Source: Miltoncostaea sp963771025 (GTDB taxonomy: Bacteria > Actinomycetota > Thermoleophilia > Miltoncostaeales > Miltoncostaeaceae). From it: DNA of 64,000 nt. Of this stretch, positions 35,862 to 44,751 are shown in pieces; positions within the stretch are counted from its first letter, which is position 1, and the number at the start of each line of letters is the position of its first letter. The stretch covers positions 62,001-126,000 of the forward strand of contig CAVYRL010000001.1 of the NCBI GenBank assembly GCA_963771025.1. The letters run 5' to 3'. Made by a program: the position numbers and the translations under genes. The notes under the pieces are model-generated. The model was given only the letters and a program-made list of their open reading frames with translations. It had not been told where the DNA came from and did no database searches.

Positions 35862-36472
35862 GAAGCCTGGATCGACTCCAGATCCAGGAGGAATTTCTTC
35901 CTCTCCGTCCCCCCGGTGTAGCCCCCGAGGGCTCCCCCGCTGCGCAGCACCCGGTGGCAGGGGATGACGATCGGCATCGGGTTGGCGCCCAGCGCGTTGC
36001 CGGTCGCGCGCGCCCCGCGGGGGCTTCCCGCCTCGGCCGAGATCTCCGCGTAGGTGCGCGCCTCGCCGTAGGGGATCGCGGCCGTGCGCTCGAGCACCGC
36101 CCGCGAATAGCCGCGCACCAGGGTCCAGTCGATCGGCAGGTCGAAGTGGCGCCGCGTGCCCGCGAAGTACTCGTCCAGCTCCCGGCGGGCGGGATCGAGG
36201 CGGGCCGGGGCCTCCAGGATGCGCGGCGACACGGCCGCGGCGACCCGCGCGAGGCGCTCGTCGATGCCGTCGTCGGAATAGGCGAGCATCAGCAGTCCCG
36301 CCCGGGTGCCCACCGCCAGCAGCGGTCCGAGCGGCGAGTCGACCATCGCGTAGGCCACGTCGAGAAGGCCCTCCCGTTCGGCGCGCGCGGCGATCCCCGC
36401 CGCGGCGCGCCGGGTCGCGTCCGGCGCGGCGATCCCTCTCCGCAGGGCACCCGTCAGGTCATCATCCGGCAT
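35858..36472 (-). CDS. ogt: Methylated-DNA-protein-cysteine methyltransferase
   Basis: 204 residues. Suicide repair of O6-methylguanine through the cysteine in PIVIPCHRVLRSGG (C172). PYGEARTYAEISAEAG and GNALGANP are the family motifs, and a YTGGTERKKFLLDLE tail follows. The first 45 residues are an extra N-terminal helix not part of the catalytic core. It overlaps the ECF sigma gene by 11 nt, so the two are co-expressed. Confidence 0.93.
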   Translation of the reverse strand: MPDDDLTGALRRGIAAPDATRRAAAGIAARAEREGLLDVAYAMVDSPLGPLLAVGTRAGLLMLAYSDDGIDERLARVAAAVSPRILEAPARLDPARRELDEYFAGTRRHFDLPIDWTLVRGYSRAVLERTAAIPYGEARTYAEISAEAGSPRGARATGNALGANPMPIVIPCHRVLRSGGALGGYTGGTERKKFLLDLESIQAS

Positions 36473-36932
36473 CCCACACCTCCCGTAGTCGGCGCACACC
36501 CTCGAAGGCGCTGCGCCGTGCCGCATCCGTGGAGCACCCCATCGCGCGCGCCACGTCGTCATAGGCCAGATCCCCCACGTAGTGCAGGGCCACGGCCTGC
36601 CGCTGGCGCGGAGGCAGGGCCCGCACGGCGTCCCAGAGGGCGGGGTCGGCCACCTCGGGCGTGCCGTCCACCGGCGCAGGCTCAGGCGCGGCGACCGGCT
36701 CCGGGCGACGTCTCCTGGCGCGGGTCGCGTCGATCGCGACCCGGCGCGCGATGGTCAGCACCCAGCCGCGCAGGTTGGCGTCATCGCGCAGCCGTGGGTA
36801 CGCCCGCAGGGCCTTGATGAACGTCTCCTGGAACGCGTCGTCCACGTCGTCGGGGGGCAGCAGGCTCATCAGGAAGCGATGGACCACCCCGCCCTGGTCG
36901 GCGAGGAAGACGGAGAACGACGGTGGGGGCAT
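36462..36932 (-). CDS. ECF-type RNA polymerase sigma factor
   Basis: 156 residues. Region 2: VDDAFQETFIKALRAYPRL and NLRGWVLTIARRVAIDATRARRR; region 4: LPPRQRQAVALHYVGDLAYDDVARAMGCSTDAARRSAFEGVRRLRE. The linker is Pro-rich. There is no anti-sigma gene; instead it is fused in an operon with the O6-methylguanine methyltransferase, suggesting a role in the response to alkylation, perhaps autoregulated. Confidence 0.9.
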   Translation of the reverse strand: MPPPSFSVFLADQGGVVHRFLMSLLPPDDVDDAFQETFIKALRAYPRLRDDANLRGWVLTIARRVAIDATRARRRRPEPVAAPEPAPVDGTPEVADPALWDAVRALPPRQRQAVALHYVGDLAYDDVARAMGCSTDAARRSAFEGVRRLREVWDAG

Positions 36933-36990
36933 CTGTCAGGAGAACGTACCGGCGCGGCTCCGCGTGAGATCGGCCCTCTCACCGGCCGGA

Positions 36991-36996
36991 TAGACT
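36991..36996 (+). promoter_or_regulatory. -10 box for eno
   Basis: TAGACT 36 nt before the eno ATG; no convincing -35. Confidence 0.4.
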
Positions 36997-37032
36997 CGGC
37001 CGCCTGTCACCGCCCCAGGCCCCGGAGTGCCC

Positions 37033-38310
37033 ATGTCCAAGATCGCCAGCGTCCACGCCCGCCAGATCCTCGACTCGCGCGGCCAGCCCACCGTCGAGGT
37101 GGATGTCGCACTCGAGTCCGGCGCCGTCGGGCGCGCGGCGGTCCCGTCGGGGGCGAGCACGGGGGCGTTCGAGGCGCTGGAGCTGCGCGACGGCGACGCC
37201 CAGGTGTACGGCGGCAAGGGCGTGATGAAGGCCGTGGCGAACGTCGAGGACGAGCTCGCCGGTGTGCTCGTGGGCGCCGAGGCGAGCCAGCAGGCGGTGA
37301 TCGACCGGACGATGATCGAGTTCGACGGCACGCCCAACAAGGCGCGTCTGGGCGCCAACGCGATCCTCGGCTGCTCGATGGCCGTGGCCCAGGCCGCGGC
37401 GGTCGATGCCGGCCTGCCGCTGTACCGCTACCTCGGCGGGGCGCGCGCCAACCGTCTGCCGGTCCCGTTGATGAACATCCTCAACGGGGGCGCGCACGCC
37501 GACAACTCGGTCGACCTGCAGGAGTTCATGGTCGCCCCGATCGGCGCCCGCACCTTCGCGGAGGCGGTCCAGATGGGCGCCGAGGTCTACGGCTCCCTCA
37601 AGTCCGGACTGCGTTCGCGCGGGCTCGCGACCGGCGTCGGCGACGAGGGCGGGTTCGCGCCCGATCTTCCGACGAATCAGGCCGCGCTCGACATCATCGT
37701 CGAGGCGATCACCGCCGCGGGATATGCGCCCGGGGTGGATGTGGCGCTCGCGCTCGACCCCGCCACGACCGAGCTCTACCACGATGGCGCCTACCACCTC
37801 GAGGGAGAGGGCCGCACCCTCGACGCCGCCGGGATGGTGGATTTCTGGGTCGATCTGGTGGACCGCTACCCGATCATCTCCATCGAGGACGGCATGGCCG
37901 AGGAGGACTGGGACGGCTGGGTCGCCCTCACGAAGGCCCTCGGCGACCGCGTGCAGCTCGTGGGCGACGACCTGTTCGTCACCAACAGCATCCGGCTCGA
38001 GAAGGGCATCGAGCTCGGGGCCGGCAACGCGCTGCTGGTGAAGGTCAACCAGATCGGCACCCTCTCCGAGACGCTCGGCGCGATGGACCTGGCGAGCCGC
38101 TCGGGCTACGCCTCGATGGTGTCGCACCGCTCCGGTGAGACCGAGGACACCTTCATCGCCGACCTCGCCGTGGCGACCGGAGCCGGGCAGATCAAGACCG
38201 GGGCGCCGTCGCGCAGCGAGCGGGTGGCCAAGTACAACCAGCTCATCCGGATCGAGGAGCAGCTTGGCCCCGCCGCGTCGTACCCCGGGCGGTCGGCCTT
38301 CCGCGCGTGA
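37033..38310 (+). CDS. eno: Enolase
   Basis: Glycolytic 2-phosphoglycerate dehydratase, 425 aa. ARQILDSRGQPTVEVDV at the start, PSGASTGAFEALELRD, MNILNGGAHADN, GDEGGFAPD, the Mg ligand in SIEDGMAEEDWDGW, LVGDDLFVTN, LVKVNQIGTLSET and SHRSGETEDTFIAD. ATG 37033 is preferred over GTG 37027 because GGAG sits at the right distance. Leads an eno-ftsB-DUF501 run typical of actinobacteria. Confidence 0.97.
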   Translation: MSKIASVHARQILDSRGQPTVEVDVALESGAVGRAAVPSGASTGAFEALELRDGDAQVYGGKGVMKAVANVEDELAGVLVGAEASQQAVIDRTMIEFDGTPNKARLGANAILGCSMAVAQAAAVDAGLPLYRYLGGARANRLPVPLMNILNGGAHADNSVDLQEFMVAPIGARTFAEAVQMGAEVYGSLKSGLRSRGLATGVGDEGGFAPDLPTNQAALDIIVEAITAAGYAPGVDVALALDPATTELYHDGAYHLEGEGRTLDAAGMVDFWVDLVDRYPIISIEDGMAEEDWDGWVALTKALGDRVQLVGDDLFVTNSIRLEKGIELGAGNALLVKVNQIGTLSETLGAMDLASRSGYASMVSHRSGETEDTFIADLAVATGAGQIKTGAPSRSERVAKYNQLIRIEEQLGPAASYPGRSAFRA

Positions 38311-38733
38311 AACGCCATGGGGCAGGAACGGAGGGCGGCGGGGCGTACCCCCAGGTGATCGGGGCCCGACGGCCCGACTCGACCGTTCGGGGATCACGCA
38401 ATCCGAGCCAAGCGCATCATCCTCGCGGGGCTGCTCACGGCAGTGCTGCTGGGGTACATCGGACCGGTCTCCGGCTACCTCCAGCAGCGCGCGGAGCTGC
38501 GCGACGAGACGAGCAAGCTCGCGGTGCTGCAGGCCGAGCGCGACGCCATCAAGACCCAGCTCGCCGCGCTCGATCAGCGCCCCGTGCTGGAGGCCCGGGC
38601 GCGCGCCCTCGGCCTGATCCAGCCCGGCGAGCGCGCCTTCCTGGTGCGGGGCGATCTGGACCCCGCCCCTCCGGCTCCGTCCGGCGCGCATGACGGCGGC
38701 GGTCCCCTCGGGTGGCTCACAGGGGTCTTCTGA
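38307..38733 (+). CDS. ftsB: FtsB/DivIC-like cell-division protein (probable frameshift)
   Basis: Short bitopic protein of the divisome: membrane helix RIILAGLLTAVLLGYIG, coiled coil YLQQRAELRDETSKLAVLQAERDAIKTQLAALDQ, then ALGLIQPGERAF, as in FtsB. The helix is open upstream only to a TGA at 38356 with no usual start codon. Deleting one T from GACCGTTCGG at about 38395 joins it to a GTG at 38307 that overlaps the eno stop (GTGA), giving a 141-residue protein with a disordered cytoplasmic head. Without a shift, the only start (GTG 38443) would cut the membrane helix. Confidence 0.75.
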
Positions 38734-39184
38734 CGCCCGCGCAGTCGCCGCGCTGATCGGGCGGACGCCGTTCACCGACTTCCAGGTGGTGGTGAGATGC
38801 CCGCACGGCGGGCCGGCCGTGGTGCGCAACGCGCCCCTCGACCTGAAGGGGCGGCCCTTCCCGACGCGCGACTGGCTGACGTGCCGGGCGCTGGACGAGG
38901 CGGTCAGCCGTCTCGAGGCGACAGGCGGCGTGAGGATGCTGGAGGACGACGCGGACATGCACGAGCACGTCGCCGACGCGCACGCGACGCACCAGCAGCT
39001 GCACGCGGGCTACCGGGTGGCCGGGTCGGGCGATCCGGCCCACGTCAAATGCCTGCACGCCCACCTCGCGTTCGCGATGGCGCAGGGCGGCTCCCCGGTG
39101 GCCGACTGGATCCGGGCGCGCACCGACCTCGCGTGGCCGGAGCGGTGCTGCGTCGAGCGGCTGCTGCCCGAGGAGGCCCGGTGA
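38690..39184 (+). CDS. DUF501 protein
   Basis: 164 residues. Contains the DUF501 features: IGRTPFTDFQVVVRCPHGGPAVVRNAP, PFPTRDWLTCR and CLHAHLAFAMAQGGSPVADWI, followed by WPERCC with paired cysteines. Function unknown, but the gene nearly always lies after ftsB in actinobacteria, before an exopolyphosphatase gene (absent here). ATG start overlaps ftsB by 44 nt. The conserved His and Cys residues hint at a metal site. Confidence 0.85.
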   Translation: MTAAVPSGGSQGSSDARAVAALIGRTPFTDFQVVVRCPHGGPAVVRNAPLDLKGRPFPTRDWLTCRALDEAVSRLEATGGVRMLEDDADMHEHVADAHATHQQLHAGYRVAGSGDPAHVKCLHAHLAFAMAQGGSPVADWIRARTDLAWPERCCVERLLPEEAR

Positions 39185-39501
39185 GCCCCACCGACCCCGC
39201 CGTGGCCACCGCCCGCTTCTCGTGGGAGGAGGGCCTCGCCCGGATGTCCCAGTCCGCCCCCGGCGGTGTCGCCCGGGCGCGGCTGCGCATCGTGACCGTG
39301 GTCCACCGCGAGCTCCGCCGCCGCGTCGGCTCCACGTTCGCGACGCGCGACCTGGTGCGCGTCTACGACGAGGCGTCCTCCTGGTACCTCGACCTGGCCG
39401 CACGCACGGCGCCGCGCGAGCCCGACTCCTGGGATCCGGCGGTGACGCTGGACGCGGCGTTCGCCATCTACGCCCGCCGCGCGACGGATGCGGGTCTGTG
39501 A
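39181..39501 (+). CDS. Small helical protein, unknown function
   Basis: 106 residues, mostly helical and soluble (FSWEEGLARM, ARARLRIVTVVHRELRRRVG, LVRVYDEASSWYLDLAAR, DAAFAIYARRATDAGL). GTGA overlap with the DUF501 gene and with the next gene, so it belongs to the eno-ftsB operon. Not recognised. Confidence 0.75.
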   Translation: MSPTDPAVATARFSWEEGLARMSQSAPGGVARARLRIVTVVHRELRRRVGSTFATRDLVRVYDEASSWYLDLAARTAPREPDSWDPAVTLDAAFAIYARRATDAGL

Positions 39502-39722
39502 GCACCGAGGATCCGACGCCGCGCGTGGCCCGGCCTCCCCGGCCGCGCCGGCCCCCCAAGCGCAAGATCGCCCTCACGCTGGCCATGGCGCTGATCGGCC
39601 TGACGCTGGTGGTGGGCCTCATCGTGGGCTACGCCGCCCGCGGCGGTTCACCGCCCGCGAAGCTGGTGACTCAGACGCGCACGGTTCCCGTGGTGACGAT
39701 CACCGTTCCCGCCCAGCCGTAG
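39498..39722 (+). CDS. Small single-pass membrane protein
   Basis: 74 residues: a basic Pro/Arg-rich head (PRPPRPRRPPKRK), one membrane helix (IALTLAMALIGLTLVVGLIVGYAA) and a short outer Thr/Val tail. Could be a division or wall accessory given its place in the eno-ftsB operon; no family recognised. Its 3' end overlaps the convergent gene by 23 nt. Confidence 0.7.
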   Translation: MSTEDPTPRVARPPRPRRPPKRKIALTLAMALIGLTLVVGLIVGYAARGGSPPAKLVTQTRTVPVVTITVPAQP

Positions 39723-40713
39723 GCGCGGGGGCGGTCCACATCTCGGCCAGCTGGGGGTCGTCGGTCTCCCCCCGGTCGATGAGGGCGTGGATCTCGGGCA
39801 GGGCGCGGACGTTGAGGTAGATGTGGCGCTGGCCGACGCTGGGCTTCTCGCCGAGCAGGCCCGCGCGCAGCAGGGCCTCGCCCACCTCCAGCGCCTGGTG
39901 GCGCTCGTGGGCGGCCGCGCCGCGGGCGAAGTTCGAGATGTCGGTGTGGTAGCCGGGCCCGACCTTGCCCATGCGCAGCATGCGCTGCAGCACCACGCGG
40001 GCGTGACGCCGCCGGGGGCACGGGTCGTCGGCGATCTCGAGGCTCGGGGCCTGTTCGATCTCCACGGGCCGTTCGCCGGCCCAGCCACGCTCGCGCAGCA
40101 GCGCGCTGATCCCGGCGGGGTCGGCCGGCAGGTGATCGATCGCCATGTGCTGCTCCAGCAGCGCGACGGCCGCGATCACCGGGTGCACCGAGAGATCGCG
40201 AGCGATCGCCGTCAGGCCGTCGCCCGACCTGTGAGGGTCGGCGATCAGCGGGATCGCCGGACCGCCGAGCACGATGTCCTCGGGGAGGGCGGCCAGCCGG
40301 GCCTGGCCCGGGGGCGGGTGCGCGTCGGCCAGCATGCCCGGAGCCAGCTCCTCCTCGATGCCGGGGACCACCAGACAGGTGTGGCCGCGCCACTCCTCGA
40401 GGCGGACGTGGCGCGCGTCGGCGCCCAGCAGGACGGCGGTGTCGAGGCAGCGCACCAGGGCGGCCATCGGGCCCTTCGGCGAGAACGCCGCGGTCTGGCG
40501 CGCGCTGACCGGCAGCGCCCAGGCGGGCTCGCCGGCGGCGGTCCACCCGGACCAGACCCAGAGCGTGTAGCGCACCCCGTGCAACTCCCGGCCCGACGCC
40601 GCGAGCGTCTGTACGACGGCGTCCGACGGATCGCCACGCTGCCAGGCGGCGAGTCCGCGCGCGACCTCACCGGGATCGCGTGACAGATCGCCGAGTGTGA
40701 CCGCCGTGGACAT
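39700..40713 (-). CDS. Unrecognised soluble protein, 337 aa
   Basis: No signal peptide or membrane helix. Segments that look like conserved blocks are YTLWVWSGWTAAGEPAWAL, FSPKGPMAALVRCLDTAVLL, CPRRRHARVVLQRMLRMGK and QRHIYLNVRALPEIHALIDRGE. The C-terminal third, with the basic RRRHAR block and helices, could be a winged-helix-like DNA-binding part, but this is not established. ATG 40713 chosen; a longer frame reaches 40758. Confidence 0.7.
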   Translation of the reverse strand: MSTAVTLGDLSRDPGEVARGLAAWQRGDPSDAVVQTLAASGRELHGVRYTLWVWSGWTAAGEPAWALPVSARQTAAFSPKGPMAALVRCLDTAVLLGADARHVRLEEWRGHTCLVVPGIEEELAPGMLADAHPPPGQARLAALPEDIVLGGPAIPLIADPHRSGDGLTAIARDLSVHPVIAAVALLEQHMAIDHLPADPAGISALLRERGWAGERPVEIEQAPSLEIADDPCPRRRHARVVLQRMLRMGKVGPGYHTDISNFARGAAAHERHQALEVGEALLRAGLLGEKPSVGQRHIYLNVRALPEIHALIDRGETDDPQLAEMWTAPAPTAGRER

Positions 40714-40741
40714 GCCGACCACGGTAGCGCGGCGGGGGGGT

Positions 40742-41047
40742 CTATCCGCCCGCGACACCGCCGGTCGTGGACGTGAACGAGGAGTTGGCCCGGTAGGCCC
40801 AGGCGAGGACCTCGGCGATGACGTCGTAGAGCTCGGGCGGGATCATGGCGTTGAGGTTGAGCACCGACAGCGCCTCGATCAGATCGGGGTCCTCGCGCAG
40901 CGGGAGGTCGTGCTCGCGCGCGATCTCGAGGATCCGATCGGCCACGGGCCCGCTGCCCGCCGCGGTGATCCGCGGGGCGGGGTCGTCGTGCCGGCGGTAG
41001 CGAAGCGCGACCGCCGAGCGCCGGGACGGCGTCCGCGGCTCGCTCAT
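40742..41047 (-). CDS. FlhB C-terminal-domain-like protein (FlhX/YlqH type)
   Basis: 101 residues resembling the cytoplasmic domain of the flagellar export switch FlhB: AVALRYRRHDDPAPRITAAGSGPVADRILEIAREHDLPL, then LIEALSVLNLNAMIPPELYDVIAEVLAWAYR. The N-P-T-H autocleavage site of true FlhB is absent. Such stand-alone homologues sit next to fliK in Bacillus and others and may substitute for part of the export gate. Coupled to fliK by a 4-nt overlap. Confidence 0.88.
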   Translation of the reverse strand: MSEPRTPSRRSAVALRYRRHDDPAPRITAAGSGPVADRILEIAREHDLPLREDPDLIEALSVLNLNAMIPPELYDVIAEVLAWAYRANSSFTSTTGGVAGG

Positions 41048-42690
41048 GCCGAGACGTCCAGGCCCGAGGATGGCGGGGGCGGCAGCAGGCGCTCGGGGGC
41101 CGGGCCGCTGAGCCGCTCGACGCTGACGCTGGCGGCGGGGGCGGTCCGTCGCAGCGCGTCGGTCAGCTCCGGGGCGAGGCCGTCGAGGAAGCGGCGCGCC
41201 TCGTCGCCGGCCACGCGCACCGTGGCGTCCACGCCCCGGGGGCCGGCGGTCGCCTCGACCATGACCGGCCCGAGGGCGGAGAGGTGCAGCAGGAATGCCA
41301 GTCGCCGTGGCGTGTCCGCGGACGCGCCGTCGCCCTGGGCGTCGGGCGAGACCCGCACCTCGGCCGTGCCGCCCCCGGGGAGGGGGATCTGGAGGTAGGC
41401 GCCGTTGACCGGCGAGGGATCGGCGCCGGCCGGGGGAGGAAGGGTGGACCCCGCGAGTGCCTGGGCCCCGACGGCGTCGGCGACGCCACCGGCGGCGCGC
41501 GCCAGGGAGGCATCGACGGCCGGGTGAGCGGCGAGGGCCAGCAGCAGGGCGCGCACGGGGGCCTCGCGGTTCGACGCCTGGGCGTGCGCGGCGCCCCGCT
41601 CGAGCCCGGCGCCGAGTTGGATCACGGCTCTTTGGAGCGTCTCGCCCCTGCCCTCCACCGCCCCGGCCTCGACGTCGTGCACCAGGCGGGTGAGCCGGGC
41701 GACCAGGGCGGTGATGGACGCCTCCGGCGCCTCGGTCGCAGCCGCCTGCGCCGCCCCCTGGGCGGCGGAGGTCATCGCGGACGCCGGGGCGGAGGAGGCG
41801 GGAGCGACGGGGGCGCCGGCGGCCGGGAGGGGCGCCGCCGCCGCGGGGGTGGGCGCGGGGGCCGTCGTGGGGAGCGCGCCATGTGGCATCGCCACACCGC
41901 GCCAATTGGCGCCACCCTCCAGAACCGGCATGGCGACCGGGATCTGGACCGGTGTCGTCGCCGTCGTGCCGGCAGCGGGGGCGGCGCCGGCGGTGGCGCC
42001 CGACGTGGCGCCGGGAGCGGTGGGGCTCGCGACCGAGGCCCCGCCCGTGGCGGGTGCGGGAGTGGTCGCGAGCCGTGCCGCGGCGGCGTCGAGGATGCTC
42101 GTGAGGGCCCGTCCGAGGGGCGCTCCGTCCAGCAGCTGTGCCAGCCCGGCGACCGCGGCGGGGGTGGTCGGCAGCCCCGCCTGCGCCAGGCGGACGAAGG
42201 CGGCGGCCTGGGCCGGGGTGCTGACCTCGGCGGCGGCGGCGCGGGCCGCGAGGCTCGCCAGGGCGGCGCCCGTCGGGAGCTCGGCGCCCTGACCGGCGAG
42301 GGCCGAGAGCAGGGCGGACGCCGCGGAGGACGGCAGGCCGGCGGACGCGAGGGTGGCGGCGGGCGTGGATGCGGGTGCGCCGGGCGGGGGTCCCTCGGGC
42401 GCGAGCCGCAGGGTCACGCCCTCGGAGCCGGCCGCCGCGACCACCAGGCGAAGCGTCTGCCCCAGCTCCAGGGGAAGGTCGCTCGACGCGGTGACCACGC
42501 CCCCGGCCAGGGCGAGCTCGACCATGCCCGCCTGGATCTGCAGGACACGGGCGGCGAGCGTCTGGCCGGGCGTGACGGCGAGCTGACCCGAGACCGCGAT
42601 CGCATTGGAGCCGATCGCCGGCGCGACGGCGGCGAGGGCCGCGGAAGCCGGCGGGGTCGCGGGCGCGGGCGCGGGGGAGGTGGGAGGCAT
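41044..42690 (-). CDS. fliK: Flagellar hook-length control protein FliK-like
   Basis: 548 residues. A long Ala/Pro/Thr-rich, low-complexity body, as in molecular-ruler proteins, then a C-terminal FliK_C-like domain (LQIPLPGGGTAEVRVSPDAQG, RLAFLLHLSALGPVMVEAT, VRVAGDEARRFLDGLAPEL). ATG 42690 follows a close AGGAAG. Near the start are beta-rich segments (LAARVLQIQAGMVELALAG, LELGQTLRLVV). Divergent from flgF. Inferred to measure the hook and switch export specificity with FlhB. Confidence 0.8.
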   Translation of the reverse strand: MPPTSPAPAPATPPASAALAAVAPAIGSNAIAVSGQLAVTPGQTLAARVLQIQAGMVELALAGGVVTASSDLPLELGQTLRLVVAAAGSEGVTLRLAPEGPPPGAPASTPAATLASAGLPSSAASALLSALAGQGAELPTGAALASLAARAAAAEVSTPAQAAAFVRLAQAGLPTTPAAVAGLAQLLDGAPLGRALTSILDAAAARLATTPAPATGGASVASPTAPGATSGATAGAAPAAGTTATTPVQIPVAMPVLEGGANWRGVAMPHGALPTTAPAPTPAAAAPLPAAGAPVAPASSAPASAMTSAAQGAAQAAATEAPEASITALVARLTRLVHDVEAGAVEGRGETLQRAVIQLGAGLERGAAHAQASNREAPVRALLLALAAHPAVDASLARAAGGVADAVGAQALAGSTLPPPAGADPSPVNGAYLQIPLPGGGTAEVRVSPDAQGDGASADTPRRLAFLLHLSALGPVMVEATAGPRGVDATVRVAGDEARRFLDGLAPELTDALRRTAPAASVSVERLSGPAPERLLPPPPSSGLDVSA

Positions 42691-42739
42691 CTTCCTGATG
42701 TGTCGTCGCGCGGAGCCCGGGGCTGAAGCGTCCCGCCGG

Positions 42740-42767
42740 TCAAGTGGCGAGGGGGCCCTGCCGATGC
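42740..42767 (+). promoter_or_regulatory. Sigma-28 (FliA)-type promoter before flgF
   Basis: TCAA (42740-42743), 16-nt spacer, GCCGATGC (42760-42767), close to the TAAA-N15-GCCGATAA consensus; 34 nt before the flgF start. Confidence 0.6.
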
Positions 42768-42801
42768 AATCCGCGATCGGACTCTCCAGGGAAGGCACGG
42801 T

Positions 42802-43536
42802 GTGATCAGAGGGCTGTACATCGCCGCGACGGGGCTGCTCGCCGAGAGCGCGCGCCAGGACGCGGTGGCGAACAACCTCGCCAACGCCACGACCACCGGG
42901 TTCAAGCGCAGCGAGACGACGGCCTCGCCGTTCGACGAGATGCTGCTCTCGAGCATGGGGATGCCGGGCAAACCGACCATCGGCAAGATGGAGATGGGCA
43001 CCCAGGTCAACGGGATCGCCCGCATCGACGCCCAGGGCCCGCTCCGGTTCACGGGCAACCACCTGGATCTCGCCCTGATCGGCACCGGCCAGTTCACGAT
43101 CGACGCGCCTAACGGGCGCAGGTACACGCGCGACGGGTCGTTCTCGCTGGACGCGACCGGGAAGCTCGTGACCAAGGAGGGTTACCCGGTGCTCGGCACC
43201 AACGGTCGCCCGATCACCCTGGACCAGGGAGAGGTGAAGGTCGCTGCCGACGGCACCGTCTCACAGGCGGGCGCGGTGCGCGGAAAGCTTCAGCTGACCG
43301 AGCTGGCGCCCGACTCGATCTCCGCCGAGAGCGAGAGCCTGCTCACCGGCACCCCGACGGGCACGGCCACGGCCACGGTCCGCCAGGACCATCTGGAGTC
43401 GAGCACGGTCAACGTGGTCTCGGAGATGGTCGAGCTCATCCGCGTGATGCGCTCGTTCGAGTCCAACCAGAAGTCCGTCAACGCACAGGACGAGGCTCTC
43501 CAGGCCTCGGTGACCAGGGTGGGCGCGGTCGGATAA
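42802..43536 (+). CDS. flgF: Flagellar basal-body rod/hook protein FlgF-like
   Basis: 244 residues. N-terminal rod signature IRGLYIAATGLLAESARQDAVANNLANATTTGFKRSE and C-terminal FlgE/F/G domain LESSTVNVVSEMVELIRVMRSFESNQKSV. Central GQFTIDAPNGRRYTRDGSF is the SGXFXV-type beta core. The protein is the proximal rod or hook-associated subunit; FlgF is preferred because a longer, better FlgG follows. GTG start. Confidence 0.88.
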   Translation: MIRGLYIAATGLLAESARQDAVANNLANATTTGFKRSETTASPFDEMLLSSMGMPGKPTIGKMEMGTQVNGIARIDAQGPLRFTGNHLDLALIGTGQFTIDAPNGRRYTRDGSFSLDATGKLVTKEGYPVLGTNGRPITLDQGEVKVAADGTVSQAGAVRGKLQLTELAPDSISAESESLLTGTPTGTATATVRQDHLESSTVNVVSEMVELIRVMRSFESNQKSVNAQDEALQASVTRVGAVG

Positions 43537-43693
43537 CGGAGATCGCCACGCGAGCAGACACTCGAGCCGGACCGCCCTGATGTGGCGGAAGCTCTGGGAG
43601 CCCGACAGACCGACGGCTCCCGCACCAATCGCTCGCATGACCTCTCCGCCCGGCTCCGCCGTCAGGTTCGACGACACGGAGGTTGATGGGCAG

Positions 43694-44449
43694 ATGATGG
43701 ACGCTCTTTATTCGGCTGCGACGGGCATGATGGCCCAGCAGACCAGCATGGACGTGGTCGCCAACAACCTGGCGAACGCCACGACCACGGGTTACAAGCG
43801 CGACCGCCTCGACCTGGTGGACCTGGCCTACCAGCCCTTCAAGCTCCCCTCCGGCAAGCAGGGGCAGATCGGGCTCGGCGCCGCCCCCGGGCAGGTCGCC
43901 AAGGAGCACGAGCAGGGCGGCCTGCAGAACACCGGCCGCGACCTCGACGTCGCGATCCAGGGCGAGGGCTTCATCCAGGTGACCCGCCCCGACGGCTCGC
44001 TGGCCTACACCCGGGCCGGCAACCTCCAGGTGGACGCCAACGGTCGCCTCGGCCTGCCCGGCGGCGAGCTGCTGCAGCCCCGCGTCACGGTTCCCGCCGG
44101 CGCGAGCGACATCACCATCGGAGCCGACGGCCGCGTGAGCGCGGTGGTCAACGGAGCCACGACCAAGATCGGCTCGGTCACCACCGCGTCGTTCGCCAAC
44201 CCGTCCGGTCTCCAGGCCGTCGGGGGCAACCTGTTCACCACCACCGCCAACTCGGGCGCCGCCGACGTGGGCGCGCCGGGCACGGCTCGCCGCGGCGCCC
44301 TCTCGCAGGGCGTCCTGGAGTCGTCCAACGTGGACGTCGGCACCGAGATGATCTCCCTCATCGTCACCCAGCGCGCATTCGAGGCCTCCAGCAAGGTGGT
44401 CAGCGCCAGTGACGAGATGATGGGCATGGCGAACGGCCTGCGCCGATGA
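43694..44449 (+). CDS. flgG: Flagellar distal rod protein FlgG
   Basis: 251 residues. MDALYSAATGMMAQQTSMDVVANNLANATTTGYKRDR at the start, QNTGRDLDVAIQGEGFIQV, TRAGNLQVDANGRL, and the C-terminal ESSNVDVGTEMISLIVTQRAFEASSKVV. The 157-bp gap before it, after flgF, contains a GGGAGCC/GGCTCCC stem but no gene. Start ATG 43694 or 43697 with GGAGG upstream. Overlaps the rod-binding gene by 4 nt. Confidence 0.93.
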   Translation: MMDALYSAATGMMAQQTSMDVVANNLANATTTGYKRDRLDLVDLAYQPFKLPSGKQGQIGLGAAPGQVAKEHEQGGLQNTGRDLDVAIQGEGFIQVTRPDGSLAYTRAGNLQVDANGRLGLPGGELLQPRVTVPAGASDITIGADGRVSAVVNGATTKIGSVTTASFANPSGLQAVGGNLFTTTANSGAADVGAPGTARRGALSQGVLESSNVDVGTEMISLIVTQRAFEASSKVVSASDEMMGMANGLRR

Positions 44450-44751
44450 CCGCCCCGATCGTCCCCCTCAACGGCGCCGTGAGCGCCGATCCCGCGAGCG
44501 CCTCGGGCAAATCGTCCATCCGTCAGGCGGCGGAGGGTTTCGAGGGCGTGTTCATGTCGATGCTCGTCGGCGAGATGCTGAAGGGCACCGACGTCGAGCA
44601 GGGCAACCCCGTCTACTCGGGCCTGATGACCGAGAAGCTCGGCGACCAGCTCGCCGCCTCGGGCGGCATCGGCCTGGCCGACGTCCTGGAGAAGCAGATG
44701 GGCGGCGGCACGACCGGTCCGGCTGCCCCGGCGGACGGGACCACGCCATGA
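44446..44751 (+). CDS. FlgJ-like rod-binding protein (no muramidase domain)
   Basis: 101 residues equal to the N-terminal rod-binding half of FlgJ: RQAAEGFEGVFMSMLVGEMLKGTD, NPVYSGLMTEKLGDQLAASGGIGLADVLEKQM. The peptidoglycan-hydrolase half of proteobacterial FlgJ is missing, as usual in Gram-positives. Thought to cap the growing rod. ATGA overlaps on both sides. Confidence 0.88.
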   Translation: MTAPIVPLNGAVSADPASASGKSSIRQAAEGFEGVFMSMLVGEMLKGTDVEQGNPVYSGLMTEKLGDQLAASGGIGLADVLEKQMGGGTTGPAAPADGTTP

